Origin: Datura wrightii
Lineage: Eukaryota > Streptophyta > Magnoliopsida > Solanales > Solanaceae
Assembly: GCA_035772735.1 (NCBI GenBank)
Contig: JASDFA010000010.1
Coordinates: 152,336,501-152,400,500, forward strand
Length of the DNA: 64,000 bases
Direction of reading: 5' to 3'
In this document: in pieces, positions 47,201-57,650 of the stretch
Position numbering within the stretch: the stretch's first letter is position 1
How the letters are laid out: each line of letters begins with the position of its first letter
Position numbers and translations under genes: made by a program
Notes under the pieces: generated by a model
Told to the model about the DNA's origin: nothing
Seen by the model: only the letters and a program-made list of their open reading frames with translations
Database searches by the model: none

Positions 47201-47850
47201 GCTTCATCAATGATGGGCAGTGGAACAGGGTAAGGCTGATGGATACAATATCTGAGGAGATGACAAACTATATTATTGAGAACATATCCCCTCAATTGAA
47301 TTCTGAGAATGATAGAGCCTGGTGGATGGGAAACACAAATGGAGTTTTTTCAGTTCAATCAGCCTTCAATTTAATGAGGAAAAAGAGGGAGGAAGTGTAG
47401 TGGTTATCCAACATTTGGGTGAAGGGACTGCCTTTCAAAATATGCTTCTTCATGTGGAGATTATAGAAATGGAGGATTGCCACTGATCATAATTTGAAAA
47501 GGATGAAGATGAACATTGTATCTAGATGTCACTGTTGTGAGGTTTACCAACCGTAGACAATGACACACCTATTTCTAACAGCTCCTAAGGCTACTAAGCT
47601 ATGGGAACAGTTTGTTATATGTGCAGGTATTAGTATGAAAAGAGTCATCCTGCAACAGCTTATATTTAAATGGTGGGAATGTCTGGTATCAGGAAAGCTA
47701 AAAGATATATACAAGGTTATTCCTTCTATCATAATTTGCGAGTTGTGAAAGAGGAGAAACACCGTAAGGCATGGGAAGGATGTAAGTTTCCATAGGATAT
47801 CAATGCAATGTGTGATAAATTTTAGAATTAAATGGCTTTTATATAACGAA
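44300..47850 (+). pseudogene. LINE ORF2 remnant: endonuclease, RT, zf-RVT
   Basis: Plus strand, many stops. The endonuclease part (about 44317-45000) shows HQYSFIALMEPFQGPGELEE and GGDFDVALNEDEK-like sequence. RT starts with VKKAIFELNVDSTSGPDGFS (45601-45660), continues RAKFVKGRNITENVLLAQEI and VKMDMEKAYNRVS, and has the catalytic box as YANDTIIF (46360-46383) where YADD is normal. The C-terminal part has FTYLGCPIYYGRKKMSYFEE and LARFYWSKIGDQKGKHWIAW, then a zinc-binding zf-RVT region near 47320-47600 (VFSVQSAFNLM, LPFKICFFMWRL, MTHLFLTAPKATKLW). The similarity ends about 47830 without RNase H or a poly(A) tail, so the 3' end is lost. Confidence 0.85.
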
Positions 47851-48890
47851 AAAAATTAATTTTATGTAATAAATTTAGAATTAAATAATTAACTTTATTC
47901 AAACATATTTTAAAGAATTATGATCTATTAATTTTAAATTGTTTGATAAAACATGCACACAAAAAGGAAAAAAAGAATAAGAAAAGAGAAATCAAGAAAA
48001 AAAGTGAACTAGAAAGAATGAGAAAAAAATATAGTAAAATGATATGGTTGTTCTTATTATAAAGTCAATCAAATAATCTTATTACACAATTAATAATAGT
48101 CACGTCTCATTCAACATAATAATTATAGTTGCATTAATTTTTAAAATTTAAAAAATAATAAAAATTTAACTTTATTTTTAAAAAAAAATTAATATAATCT
48201 TTTAAATCTTTATAACTACATTTAAATCACAAAATTATAGCTATTTAGCAACACTCATATATTAATTATTAATTATTAATTATTAATTATAAGACATGGA
48301 ATGATATTTATAGCTTTCCTAAAATTTGGAGACCCAGGGAATTAAAAATTAATTGCTGCTTGAAAAGTTGTAGAAATTTCAAAAGGATAACTACTGCATT
48401 CCTATGTTATCATGTATCATACAAGAAAATAATTTTATATTAAATAATAAGGTATTTCATTTCAATGATGTATTAAAAATAATTAATTTAAAATAAAAAT
48501 TTTAAAATTTAAAAGATAATTAATTATATTTTTCTAATTCTATTTTTTATATTTAAAATTATTTTAAGATATAAAAAATTATTATTATATATTTTTAAAA
48601 TTAATAATGTTATATTAATTAAATTATTATTCTATTAATATTTTTTAGTAGGTATATAAATTTGATACTAATAATTAAAATGAGATGAACGAAATAATAA
48701 ATATAAGAGATAATTATGTTCGTAATAATTAATTATAATTAATTTTTGTCCAACATTAAATACATTTACGAAGCAACTGTTAAAATTATTTTATAATTAG
48801 TTAAAGTAGTTTATAGATATGTTTTTTTTTTTGGGAAAATAACTGAATCTGTTTTACTTGGAAAACAAGAAATTAGGATAAACAAATTCC
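47851..48890. other. AT-rich intergenic DNA with a heptamer repeat
   Basis: No gene. A short tandem of ATTAATT units (about four copies) lies at 48260-48288. The last 80 bp form the core promoter of the kinase gene. Confidence 0.5.
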
Positions 48891-48891
48891 C

Positions 48892-48899
48892 TATATATA
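48892..48899 (+). promoter_or_regulatory. TATA box of the MAPKKK-like gene
   Basis: TATATATA lies 71 bases before the ATG at 48970. Transcription would start near 48925, giving a leader of about 45 bases with no upstream ATG. Confidence 0.65.
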
Positions 48900-48969
48900 A
48901 CCATTATTCTACAGACGCTCACATTCCAAGGGAAAAAAAAAAACAGTCAAATTATTCTGTGCAGTAGTA

Positions 48970-49938
48970 ATGGCGGAAGAACAAGAAGCAGCTGAAGTGA
49001 TGTGGAAGAGGGGCAAAACACTGGGGAAGGGAGAGTTTAGTTTTGTTTCGTTGGCTTCCACTGAGGCTGCTCTAATTCCCTCAATTCCCTCTCTCATTGC
49101 CCTTAAATCTTGCATGTTGAGCCGGTCTCAGTCTCTTCAAGATGAACGGGAATTTCTACGAATGTTTGAAGACTGTCCTCACGTTATTCGTTGTTTCGGA
49201 GTTAAAGTCACCCAAGAAGATGGCTTACTCCTTTACAACTTGCTGCTCGAGTATGCCTCCGCCGGAAGCCTTGCCGATCGTCTAGGGTTGCCTGAGCTTC
49301 AAGTCCAAAAACACACCAAGAATGTTCTTTTAGGGCTCAGTTTCATTCACGGCAAAGGAGTTATTCACTGTGACATAAAGCCCCACAACATTCTTGTTGT
49401 TACTACTCCGTCTACTGATGATGATGGTACGGTGGAGGTGGCAAAGATCGCTGATTTCGGGCTCGCTATGACTTTGGAACAGAGCTGGACGCAGAAGCAG
49501 GGGCTCAGAGGAACTAAAAGGTACATGGCACCTGAATCCGTGCTTAAGCAAGAGTACGGCCCAGAAGCTGATATTTGGGCTCTCGGATGTACTGTCTACG
49601 AGCTGATCACTGGGACACCTCTCTGGGAATCATCCCATTCAGATGCAAAGTTTGATGATGTGTTGCACCGAATTAAGTATGAGGAACCGAATTTTGAGAA
49701 TGCTAAACTGTCTACCGTAGCAAAAGATTTCGTGAGAAATTGTCTGGTCAAGAATCCCAACTCGCGTTGGACTGCCGACATGCTCTTGAACCATTCTTTT
49801 CTGAAATCAGCCGACAATGTCCAGCCTGCAAAGACGAGGAAGAGGAAAAGTGATTACGTGTCCAATTTACGCAGGCCGCACCAAAAAAGAGCACTCAAGA
49901 CACAACCACACACTCGTGATTTGATTATAGAACATTGA
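48970..49938 (+). CDS. MAPKKK17/18/20-like protein kinase, intronless, 322 aa
   Basis: A complete Ser/Thr kinase in one exon. The glycine loop is GKGEFSFV (19-26), Lys46 lies in ALKS, an alpha-C Glu is near 59-61, the catalytic loop is HCDIKPHN (133-140, Asp135 and Asn140 present), DFG is at 162-164, GTKRYMAPE follows in the activation segment and DIWALGC in helix F. Cys replaces the Arg of the HRD motif. The kinase domain ends near 285 and a basic tail follows (KTRKRK, RRPHQKR), possibly a nuclear signal. Its size, lack of introns and the GTKRYMAPE block fit the small MEKK-type MAPKKKs of the MAPKKK13-21 group, some of which act in ABA and wound signalling by activating MAPKKs. That role is from family knowledge. 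The start has a good upstream region with TATA at -71. Confidence 0.9.
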   Translation: MAEEQEAAEVMWKRGKTLGKGEFSFVSLASTEAALIPSIPSLIALKSCMLSRSQSLQDEREFLRMFEDCPHVIRCFGVKVTQEDGLLLYNLLLEYASAGSLADRLGLPELQVQKHTKNVLLGLSFIHGKGVIHCDIKPHNILVVTTPSTDDDGTVEVAKIADFGLAMTLEQSWTQKQGLRGTKRYMAPESVLKQEYGPEADIWALGCTVYELITGTPLWESSHSDAKFDDVLHRIKYEEPNFENAKLSTVAKDFVRNCLVKNPNSRWTADMLLNHSFLKSADNVQPAKTRKRKSDYVSNLRRPHQKRALKTQPHTRDLIIEH

Positions 49939-50242
49939 TGCAGAGTCTGAAGGCAGAAATTCGTGCAAGGCTGCCTGTTACAGACAATATTAGATAGATT
50001 GACTATAGAACATTGGTTTTGTAATGTATGTAAAGTAAGAACACGTGTGGGCTTCATCCAGTCGTTAAGGATTTGTTGGTGTGGGTACGAAGGCAAAGAT
50101 GATCTCAGGTTTAGTTTTGTTAAAAAGGTATCCTGTATATATGCTTATAGTTTATTAACACTCCTTAGAAAGAAAGGTGAGTTTCTGTATGTGATTTTTG
50201 GCCATCATTGATGAGTGGCATCAGTTTTGTAATACACACCCC

Positions 50243-50248
50243 AATAAA
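50243..50248 (+). terminator. Possible poly(A) signal of the kinase gene
   Basis: AATAAA about 300 bases after the stop codon, a plausible plant near-upstream element; the cleavage site is unknown. Confidence 0.4.
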
Positions 50249-50474
50249 GTGATTGGGGAACTCTATTCTATTTCGTTATTTAATGTTCAATGCTATTCCC
50301 ATTTCAAAATTCAAACTCTGTTGCTGATTCATGCATTCTGTTTCCGCATCTCATAATTATCCTTTTGTGTTGCCTTGTATATATCAGAATGTTACATGAA
50401 ATATTCCAAAGCATGTCTTTTGTTCACCATTGGATTTTTGTCATAATGTCTTTTGTCAAAATCCATATGGTCCA

Positions 50475-51245
50475 GGCAATTAATGGAAGCTAGCAATGCA
50501 ATATGCATGATTCTCTAATTGAATTTTGTTATTATGATTCATCCGCTAGGTCTCAAAAATCTTTGTTTTCATTAATGTGAGTGTATCGGCAACTATATAA
50601 TTTGGATGTTACCAAATTTGTGCACTGCACTTTTTGTTAACCATGCTCTGGATCGCTTTGGAAGTCAACATATATGTGTCAATTGGGTTTGCTTTAACTG
50701 TAAGTCATAGAAGAAGAATCTTCGTCTCTTCATTTCTTATGGTATCTGCTTTGCTAGTTTTTATTGTTTTGAAGCCAAACTGGCTAGTTCAACTGTGAAG
50801 TCAAATGTTATCTTCTTTGATATAGGGCTATCTTCAAGTTAAGTTATTTCTTGGAAAATGTTATTTTATAACTTCATTTCATGATATTTATTTTGCTGAT
50901 TGTTTTTTATGCCAAAATGGTAGGTTCCTTTGTGAAGTGAAGAGTTAAAATCTTCTTTGGTATGAGCTAAATTATATTGTTAACATCTCTAGATTGAGTG
51001 ATTTCCTGGAAAGATTTAATCCTTGTAGTTTCATTTCTTTTGGTATCTATGTTGCTGATCGTTCAATTGTTTTGGAATTCATGGAAGATAGTAGTACAAT
51101 ATACATGACTCTTTAATTGAGTTCTGTCAATACTATTGATCTGCTAGGTTTCAGAAATCTTTGGCTTCATTAAAATGAGTTTATCTGCTGCTCTGTAATT
51201 TGGACGTTTCCAAATTTGTGCGCTGTACTTTTTGTTGACCATTAT
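50475..51245 (+). repeat. Degenerate tandem/direct repeats 3' of the kinase gene
   Basis: A block of about 170 bp at 50475-50645 (with 'aaatttgtgcactgcacttt') returns at 51078-51245 ('aaatttgtgcgctgtacttt'), roughly 80 percent alike. Between them three units start with 'tttcatttcttatggta'-like sequence at about 50730, 50873 and 51029 (periods 143 and 156 bp). No ORF. Origin unknown. Confidence 0.65.
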
Positions 51246-52794
51246 AGAAACAAATAAATTCAAAATAAGTTTGAACTGTTACAATAAGAAAAAGTTTTAG
51301 AAGGTCTAAATTAAAGAAAAAGATAATCTGCTTGGATGTTGGATGTTCTTTGTTCTTATCGGTGTAGGAGCTTCTTATAATAACTAGAATGATGATGAAA
51401 AACTTACAGAAAAGTGTGCCTGATTTTTACTTTCACCATGTCAGCCATACTCTCATTAAGAGAGTCTTAGGTGGGAAAATCGTAGAAAAAGAATCAAAAT
51501 ATTTGAAAGAAAATTTAAGGAGTTACTTCTCGAAATACTTGAGACACTTAGGAAAAACACAAGGGCTGCTCTAAAACTTGCCACTGAGCGAAGATAGTTG
51601 TGTGCAGGGATTCTTCCTTTTTTCTGACTGGAAATTTAATTGCTAGGCTACAAAAGTCTGGCCATTACATGCAGGATGAAGCTCAGAGCATAGTTTTGTG
51701 GCAAAGCTTGGAGCACTCTTTTGCCTGTTATGAAAATTGGTTTTGACCTTACTATTCTAGCTTTCAAGGCTTTTTATTTGAGTTTGGAGGCCATTCAATA
51801 TGCCGTACAGTTGGTCATTCATCAGAGTGAGGTTTGTTGCACTAGTGGATCTTGGAACTATCAAGATTTTCCATTCATAGCTACATTGTATCAAATATGT
51901 TGAGCATGTGGCTGAATAACAAATCTTCGCGTGCACATGAGAAAAGAAAGGAGGAAGACAACATATGTGAGTTGCCGGCTTCTCACAACTTTAATGACAA
52001 ACTCAAAAGGAGATGATGGAAGAGAAGTACAAGATTTGAAGATATCTGACTTTGTATTTATTTGGCTGCAAAAAGTAACTTCTCAAATGGAAACAAACTT
52101 GGAGAGGGATGTTTTGGACCTATTTATAAGGTCCATTGACATCTTGTACAATTTTACCAAAACAACACTTAGTGCGTTTCTTATATGTGAATAACCTATA
52201 GGAATCTACTTTTTTGGTATGCAGGATTTGTATAAACCTATATGACAGGGAAAGTTTCCAGATAGGAGGAATTAACAATCAAGGCACAAACATTGTCTAG
52301 GGCTTATGGAATTAAAGAATAAACTTGTAATCATAGTCACTAGTTCAGCGCACTATCTTGTCCGAGTTCTCTGATGTTGTTTACGTGAAGAAGAGCAAGT
52401 GTTTATTAGTGAGGCTTGCCTAGCATGAGCTTGTATTTCTTCCTCTTCGGTCTATATCATTAAAGGAGTACTAATAATCACCTAACAGAACTCTTGTTCT
52501 TGATAAGAATTATCTTTACCTTATGTCATGCTAACTTTTTTTAGCAGATCCTACTAAAAGGTCGGTTGGATTGGCAGAGACCTTTGGCATCAACGCAGTG
52601 CTGCTCAAGGATTGCCATGATCTTCAGAAACACTCAAGAATGTGAGATATGCATAGAGATCTAAAGCCAGTAACGTGTCTTGGATGAAAATCCGAATCTG
52701 GTATGACAAGTATCTCTAAACAGAAAACAAGGGCAGTGACTGTTAAAGTTGTGGGAACATAGTAAGACCAAAGGGAAACTTTTATGACTTCACT
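51246..52794 (+). other. Unassigned region with short open frames
   Basis: Several open stretches of about 60-90 codons (51389-51574, 51721-51903, 51931-52194) have less AT-rich, coding-like sequence (for example PDFYFHHVSHTLIKRVLGGK) but share no frame or splice signals that I can join. It may be a relic gene or random. I do not recognise a family. Confidence 0.25.
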
Positions 52795-53082
52795 CCATTG
52801 AATCTCTTTAGAGTTAATTTTCATGTCATTCAGATTTGACCGAGAATGATTACTCTATATGTAAGTTTTGATTGACAAAATTGACTACCCACAATATTTT
52901 AAGCTTCCTGTAATTTTGCTAGCCCAAGATGGGAAAGAAATTCCAGATAACCAAGTTGACAACTGAAAGCTATAAAATTAGTTAAATTTCATATATGCTC
53001 TATCCATCTGTAATATGTGCCTAACTTTCGCCTGCTATACAATCTACTTTGAGTTATTTTTACAAGATATGATGATTATGAC

Positions 53083-53523
53083 TTAACAAACAAGAAGCTG
53101 CTGATTATTCCATTCTTGGAGCAAAGAAGAAGCTGAAGAACAACATGAAGTAATTGAGAGGAGCAGTGCGTTGTGAAGATCTGTAGCCACTACACCTCTC
53201 TTGATTAATGAAATGATGTAGTCCGTGATGGCTGAATTACATGGTAATGTAATAGGACCATCACTTGGCAGTCCAAACTCTTCTTCAGCCATTTCTAAAA
53301 GTTGCCTAAGGACATCATTTTCAAGATAAGACAAAGGAACCACAAACCGCTTTCTATCAGTTGTGTATACTGCAAAATGGCCTTTTCCGGTTATAGAAGA
53401 TGAAGATGTAGTACAACTGTCTGCATCACTATCATTTATTGGAAGTGGAATCCTCTTTTTCTGCATGGCCACAAATTTCTGCCATCTTCGGGCCATCTTG
53501 ATGAGTTTCTTGGTGCTGAGCAT
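53083..53523 (-). CDS. SAUR family protein 1, 146 aa
   Basis: An intronless minus-strand gene with the SAUR (Auxin_inducible) core: KGHFAVYTTDRKRFVVPLSY, LENDVLRQLLEMAEEEFGLP and DGPITLPCNSAITDYIISLI (residues about 47-110). The N-terminus LSTKKLIKMARRWQKFVAMQ is the basic start of the SAUR61-68-type clade, and a variable Ser/Cys-rich tail follows. SAURs of this kind are small plasma-membrane or cytosolic proteins that, as known for the family, inhibit PP2C.D phosphatases and promote cell expansion under auxin; this is not shown here. A TATA box lies about 100 bases upstream. The paralogue at 55220-55660 is about 70 percent identical by eye. The start is the first ATG with family-typical sequence. 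Confidence 0.92.
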   Translation of the reverse strand: MLSTKKLIKMARRWQKFVAMQKKRIPLPINDSDADSCTTSSSSITGKGHFAVYTTDRKRFVVPLSYLENDVLRQLLEMAEEEFGLPSDGPITLPCNSAITDYIISLIKRGVVATDLHNALLLSITSCCSSASSLLQEWNNQQLLVC

Positions 53524-53620
53524 TGTCTTTTCTCTGGAAGATTGGAAACAACAAAGTAAACTAAAAGAGAAACTTAGGGACCTTTGATGCTGAATTGAAA
53601 AGGCTCATGGAAGGAAAAAT

Positions 53621-53630
53621 ATTTATATAA
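53621..53630 (-). promoter_or_regulatory. TATA box of SAUR gene 1
   Basis: The minus strand reads TTATATAAAT about 100 bases upstream of the ATG. It corresponds in position to TATAAATAAT in the second SAUR unit. Confidence 0.65.
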
Positions 53631-53681
53631 GAGGCTTGTGACAGACTCTGATTTGGAGCTGATGTTTTGCTACTAACTACC

Positions 53682-53731
53682 CAAGGCAAAGTCATGTGCT
53701 GATGTCTGTTGGCAATTGCTGATATGGGACC
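53682..53731 (-). promoter_or_regulatory. Conserved upstream block of the SAUR pair (copy 1)
   Basis: Fifty bases, 52 bp upstream of the TATA box, remain nearly identical in the second SAUR promoter (55838-55884), more so than the neighbouring spacer. On the gene strand it includes CAATTG (E-box), GACATCA and CACATG. A bHLH/PIF-type or other regulatory role is possible; this is inference. Confidence 0.4.
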
Positions 53732-53890
53732 ATTGGACATTGGTGAGAAGTCCTAATAGGAGGACTTGATAGCATCATCCACAAATTTTTTGTGGCCTTC
53801 AAATGAAGAATTCATTTCTCAGTGATAAACTAAATTTTCTTGAAAGCCAAAACCATGTGATGCTGCTTACCTGTTCATGCAGGTGGGATT

Positions 53891-54924
53891 TTTTTTAATA
53901 GCTGCCATATCCTTCTGCAGCCTCCTTGCTGTTAAATTTTTAAATATTTTTTGTTAAAATCTTCATCTAAGTAATTGCTTTTTCCGTCAAGTAGTAGGTA
54001 GATATTTGTAATATTTACGCAGCACCAACTGTTACGTATTGACACATTGAAAATCAGTTTTGATGGAGAAAACACAACATCAAAAGTTCCAAAATTTGAG
54101 TTTACTTATATGAAGTTGAATTATTGAAAGTTGTGAAAGTTATACAGAATAACCGTTATTACTGAAATGCAATTAAACATTTTGAAACTTCTAAAAATGG
54201 AAAGAGACCATAAATTGACATGGATAGAGAACACTATATATCCTTGTCTTAGTGTAGTCAACCCCATTTTGTCCAAGGAAGCGCAAAATAGTTGCAAAAT
54301 TCTATGTTACTCGTACTCTTTAAAAATATCGACGGGTGTGTGTTGGATTTTTCAAAAGTAGTGTATTTTTTATAGATTCAACACGGGTGCGGCAACAATT
54401 TTGGAAAGTCCGAGCAATGGATTTTTGCAACTATTTTGCGGCAACATGAATTCACCATTCAAAATTTTCTTAGTTGATTTCATTACTTAGTCCAGTTTAC
54501 TAAGACCACTTGATTCTGTCAGGTGGTTTGTTTGACCATGGGTCCAGATATTATTGCTTATTTACATCAAAGTTATGAGCTAACTGAAATAGCACATGCT
54601 ATGTCTAGATATATATGTTTTTTACCATGTTGCAAGCATCTGTTGGGACCTGGTTTTGATTTTATAGGCTGAGAAATTGTAGGATTTGTTTACATTCTTA
54701 AACATTTGGAAGCAGCAACTAGCTGGACTTGAGATCATATGTGCCTGAAAGATAATGCAAGATAGTCTTCGCCACATATTTTTATACATGAAAGACCTAT
54801 TACTAGAAGAGAAAGCAAGAGTGAAATTATTGATTTTTATTATTACATCCTAAATGTTGAAATTTGCAGCTTCTTTCTAAATCTAGAAATGATCATGTAT
54901 GAACTTAAAGGTAGTTTATGTGTT
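53891..54924. other. Spacer between the SAUR duplication units
   Basis: No gene recognised. An open stretch at 54167-54361 has no family resemblance. This part has no counterpart in the other duplication unit. Confidence 0.4.
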
Positions 54925-55219
54925 CATTTGAACTCTTTAGAGTTAATTTTCATGTCTTAAGACTTGGACATGAATGATTCATTCATCAGTAAGTTTTGAT
55001 TGATAGAGTTGATTGCCCACATTAAGAATAAGTTCCTGTTATTAATGTCAGCCAAAAAGTTGAGTATAATAGATGTTCTTAATCACCAAGTTGAAAAATG
55101 AAAGCTGTAATTTTCAGAAATGCTCTATTCCATCTGTTAAACATGATTTCAGTTTCCTACTTTTCACCTGCTATACAAACTATACTGAGCTCTCATTTAC
55201 AAAAGATGACAATAATCAC

Positions 55220-55660
55220 TTAATAAACAAGAAGCTGGTGGTTTTTCCAATTCTGGTGCAACGAATAAGTTGAACTGCAACATGAAGATATTGAGAGGAG
55301 CAATGCGTTGTTAAGATCTCCAGCAGATACACCTTTCTTGATCAGTGAAATGATGTAATCCATGATGATTGAATCACAGGGTAATGTAATAGGGCCACCA
55401 CTTGGCAGCCCAAACTCTTCTTCAGACATGGTTAAAAGTTGCCTGATGACCTCATTTTCAAGATAAGCCAAAGGAATGGAAAAGCGCCGCTGATCAGTTG
55501 TATATACTACAAAATGGCCTTTTATGACTCCAGAGGATGAAGATGTACAACAACTGTCTGCATCACTGCCATTACTTGGAAGTGAAATCCTCTTTCTCCG
55601 TGTGGCCGCGAACTTCTGCCATTTCCTAGCCATCTTGATGAGTTTCTTAATACTGAGCAT
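55220..55660 (-). CDS. SAUR family protein 2, 146 aa
   Basis: An intronless tandem paralogue of the gene at 53083-53523 with the same length and no gaps. Core: KGHFVVYTTDQRRFSIPLAY, LENEVIRQLLTMSEEEFGLP and GGPITLPCDSIIMDYIISLI. The basic N-terminus LSIKKLIKMARKWQKFAATR and the Ser/Cys-rich tail are kept. Substitutions relative to copy 1 are mostly conservative and no stop or shift is present, which suggests both copies are under selection. The TATA-like TATAAATAAT lies about 113 bases upstream. The role is as for SAUR family members in general. Confidence 0.92.
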   Translation of the reverse strand: MLSIKKLIKMARKWQKFAATRRKRISLPSNGSDADSCCTSSSSGVIKGHFVVYTTDQRRFSIPLAYLENEVIRQLLTMSEEEFGLPSGGPITLPCDSIIMDYIISLIKKGVSAGDLNNALLLSISSCCSSTYSLHQNWKNHQLLVY

Positions 55661-55772
55661 TGTCTTTTCTGTAGAAGACTGGAAAGAAGAAAGTGAACTA
55701 GAAATTATTTTTGATAGCCAAATTGATAATGCAGCTTGTCCTTGATGATGAAAAGGCTCACGGAAGGGGGAT

Positions 55773-55782
55773 TATTTATACA
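55773..55782 (-). promoter_or_regulatory. TATA box of SAUR gene 2
   Basis: The minus strand reads TGTATAAATA, aligned with the TATA box of gene 1. Confidence 0.55.
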
Positions 55783-55837
55783 AGAGGCTGGAGACCTGCT
55801 TTGAGTTGGAGCTGAAGTCTTTGCCACTAACCATCCA

Positions 55838-55884
55838 CGGCAAAGCCATGTGCTGATGCCTGTTGGCCATGCTGATATGGGACC
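55838..55884 (-). promoter_or_regulatory. Conserved upstream block of the SAUR pair (copy 2)
   Basis: Matches 53682-53731. It keeps CACATG and 'ggtcccatatcagca' but has lost the CAATTG and the GACATCA through small changes. Confidence 0.4.
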
Positions 55885-56204
55885 TTATATTTGTGGTAGA
55901 TGGTAATTTGGTAGGATAAAGAAGTCAAGTTTCTTCCTTCAATTTGCTTGACAACAGAATGGACACATCAGTTATCATATCAGGACTTCTCATCAATGCC
56001 TAGTAGTAGTTTGAGACCTTCAAATGAAGTATTGATTACTCAGTGATATATTATGTTTTGCTGGTAATAGGCAAAACCATGTTATGCTGCTTGCCTTGTC
56101 AGGTACATAAATAAAGTGTTTGAGCAAGACACACGTCTACACAATTACACAAAGCTCTCTTTCTCTGCGCATTTCTCAGATTCTTTGTTTTTGCTTTTTA
56201 GTCC

Positions 56205-56515
56205 TTGTTTGGATTTACAAAGTATCTCTTGAGACAGTTGGAATCAAGATTACTCCCCTTATTCATTCAGGCTAATAGATTCTTAAGGAGGTCTTCTACA
56301 TCCAGAGGTGTTCCAAAAAGTCATTGTGTAGTATATGTGGGAGAGAGGCAAAAGAAGCGATTCGTGGTGCCAGCCTTTATTTCAAGACTTGTTAACTCAA
56401 AGCTGAGGAAGAATTTGGCTTTGATCATCCGATGGGTGGTCTTACAATACCCTGCAAAGGAGATGTTTTCATTGACATTACTTCCTACTTGAGAAGATTT
56501 TCAGTAGGACCATAG
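56205..56515 (+). pseudogene. Broken SAUR gene
   Basis: Plus-strand SAUR remnant of a different SAUR subgroup from the two neighbours. Frame 1 gives RGVPKSHCVVYVGERQKKRF and VVP. The reading then shifts by one base to PLFQDLLTQ and by another (an extra A at about 56402) to AEEEFGFDHPMGGLTIPCKG and DVFIDITSYLRRF, ending with TAG at 56513-56515. About six residues that normally sit between VVP and PLF are missing. No ATG starts the frame (the first codon of the open stretch is TTG). It is therefore dead as a full-length SAUR, though it is recent enough that all motifs are still legible. Confidence 0.8.
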
Positions 56516-57650
56516 TTCATATTTTCTGCAACATGAAATTTTGTAAAGCTACAGGATCAGAAGAAATAAGAAAGAAGGGATTTTGTACCAAGGACATTCA
56601 TTGTATGATTCGGAACCACAAAAACCTTGGAGGGAATCTCCCTCCATTTCAATTTTTATTACCATTTCTAATTCTGATTATTCACTTCTCTATCTATATT
56701 TGCCTAGACAATACCTTTATATATATCAGAAACAACCTCTTTACTACGCTAGATAATATGACGGTGATGATGAGTACCCTTACATATATATTCTTTTAAA
56801 AAGTTTTGCTGCTGAACTAGTAATTAAGCACTTATATGCAACAGCTGCACCAGTGTGGAGGAAACTAATTCATCCAAGAAAGTGTCATTTAGCACAGAGA
56901 TTGGTGCACTTCTTCCATTTGCTGTGCAGAATAACAACCAACAGGAGTAAGCTAAAGTGGGATTAACTACAATGGAAGAATATAGGATTGAAAATAAGCT
57001 GAGTGTTTTAATCAACGGGATGATTTCTCCAATACTCCTCTGCTTGCTTTGAAAAACTCATATGTTCCTTTCTTGCCAAAGATAGTATAGAGTAGCAGCT
57101 AGAGCAGGGAGACTTGTTAGCCCTTGCAGCCTCCCACCTTTTCTATCTATGATTAGTAGCAGGACGGATGGCGTACCTTACTAAGTTATCAATCACGAAG
57201 CAATCACCCCATTCAACCAAAAAGCTGTAACAATCTATCTTCCGGGGAATTTAACGAATGTGATATTTCATTAGTTACATCATCCTGTATACCGCAGCAT
57301 TGCATGTTCCAATTGAGATAGATAAGTTAATCATTTAATACAAGTTCCTCTTTTCATTTTACTGATTAGTCTTAACAAGCCGTAACACTCCAACCATATT
57401 CCAATTGAAAATAATATATATAATTAAAGAAGATGACATATATTAAGTGATTAACTTATTTATATAATGAGTATTTGAGATAAATTGGTCCTAAGACACT
57501 AATCACGTGATAATTTTCTCTGTGAACCAAACGACCACTTAGTTCCTCTGTTTCGTCGAAAGTTTAGATTTATAACTAATAAATCCTATCAAGTTTAATT
57601 TTGGAAAACTATAAGACCTTATATTACCAAATATATGAATATTTTTTTTA
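56516..57650. other. Intergenic DNA between the SAUR relic and Helitron 2
   Basis: No gene recognised. At about 57515-57533 'tgaaccaaacgaccactta' looks like the right end of a foldback element of the type suggested at 16192; no left end is found nearby. Confidence 0.35.

Larger units (their letters stand above)
52795..53890 (-). repeat. Segmental duplication unit 1 (contains SAUR gene 1)
   Basis: Collinear with 54925-56105. Matching landmarks are 'ctctttagagttaattttca' (52802 and 54930), the SAUR coding region, the TATA region and the block 'tgctgatatgggacc' (53717, 55870), with 'ccttcaaatgaag' beyond it. Coding parts are better kept than spacers. Unit 2 has an extra stretch of about 90 bp upstream. 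Confidence 0.8.
54925..56105 (-). repeat. Segmental duplication unit 2 (contains SAUR gene 2)
   Basis: Second copy of the unit at 52795-53890 in the same orientation, about 2.13 kb away start to start. An insertion of about 90 bp at 55885-55975 separates the conserved promoter block from the distal 'ccttcaaatgaag' part. Confidence 0.8.

Noticed and set aside
48260..48288. ATTAATT repeat considered as a CRISPR-like or regulatory array
   Set aside because: Contiguous 7-bp units with no spacers; an ordinary low-complexity tandem.
56533..56799. 88-codon open frame after the broken SAUR
   Set aside because: Starts in the former SAUR 3' region; the hydrophobic C-terminal part is AT-driven and there is no homology.
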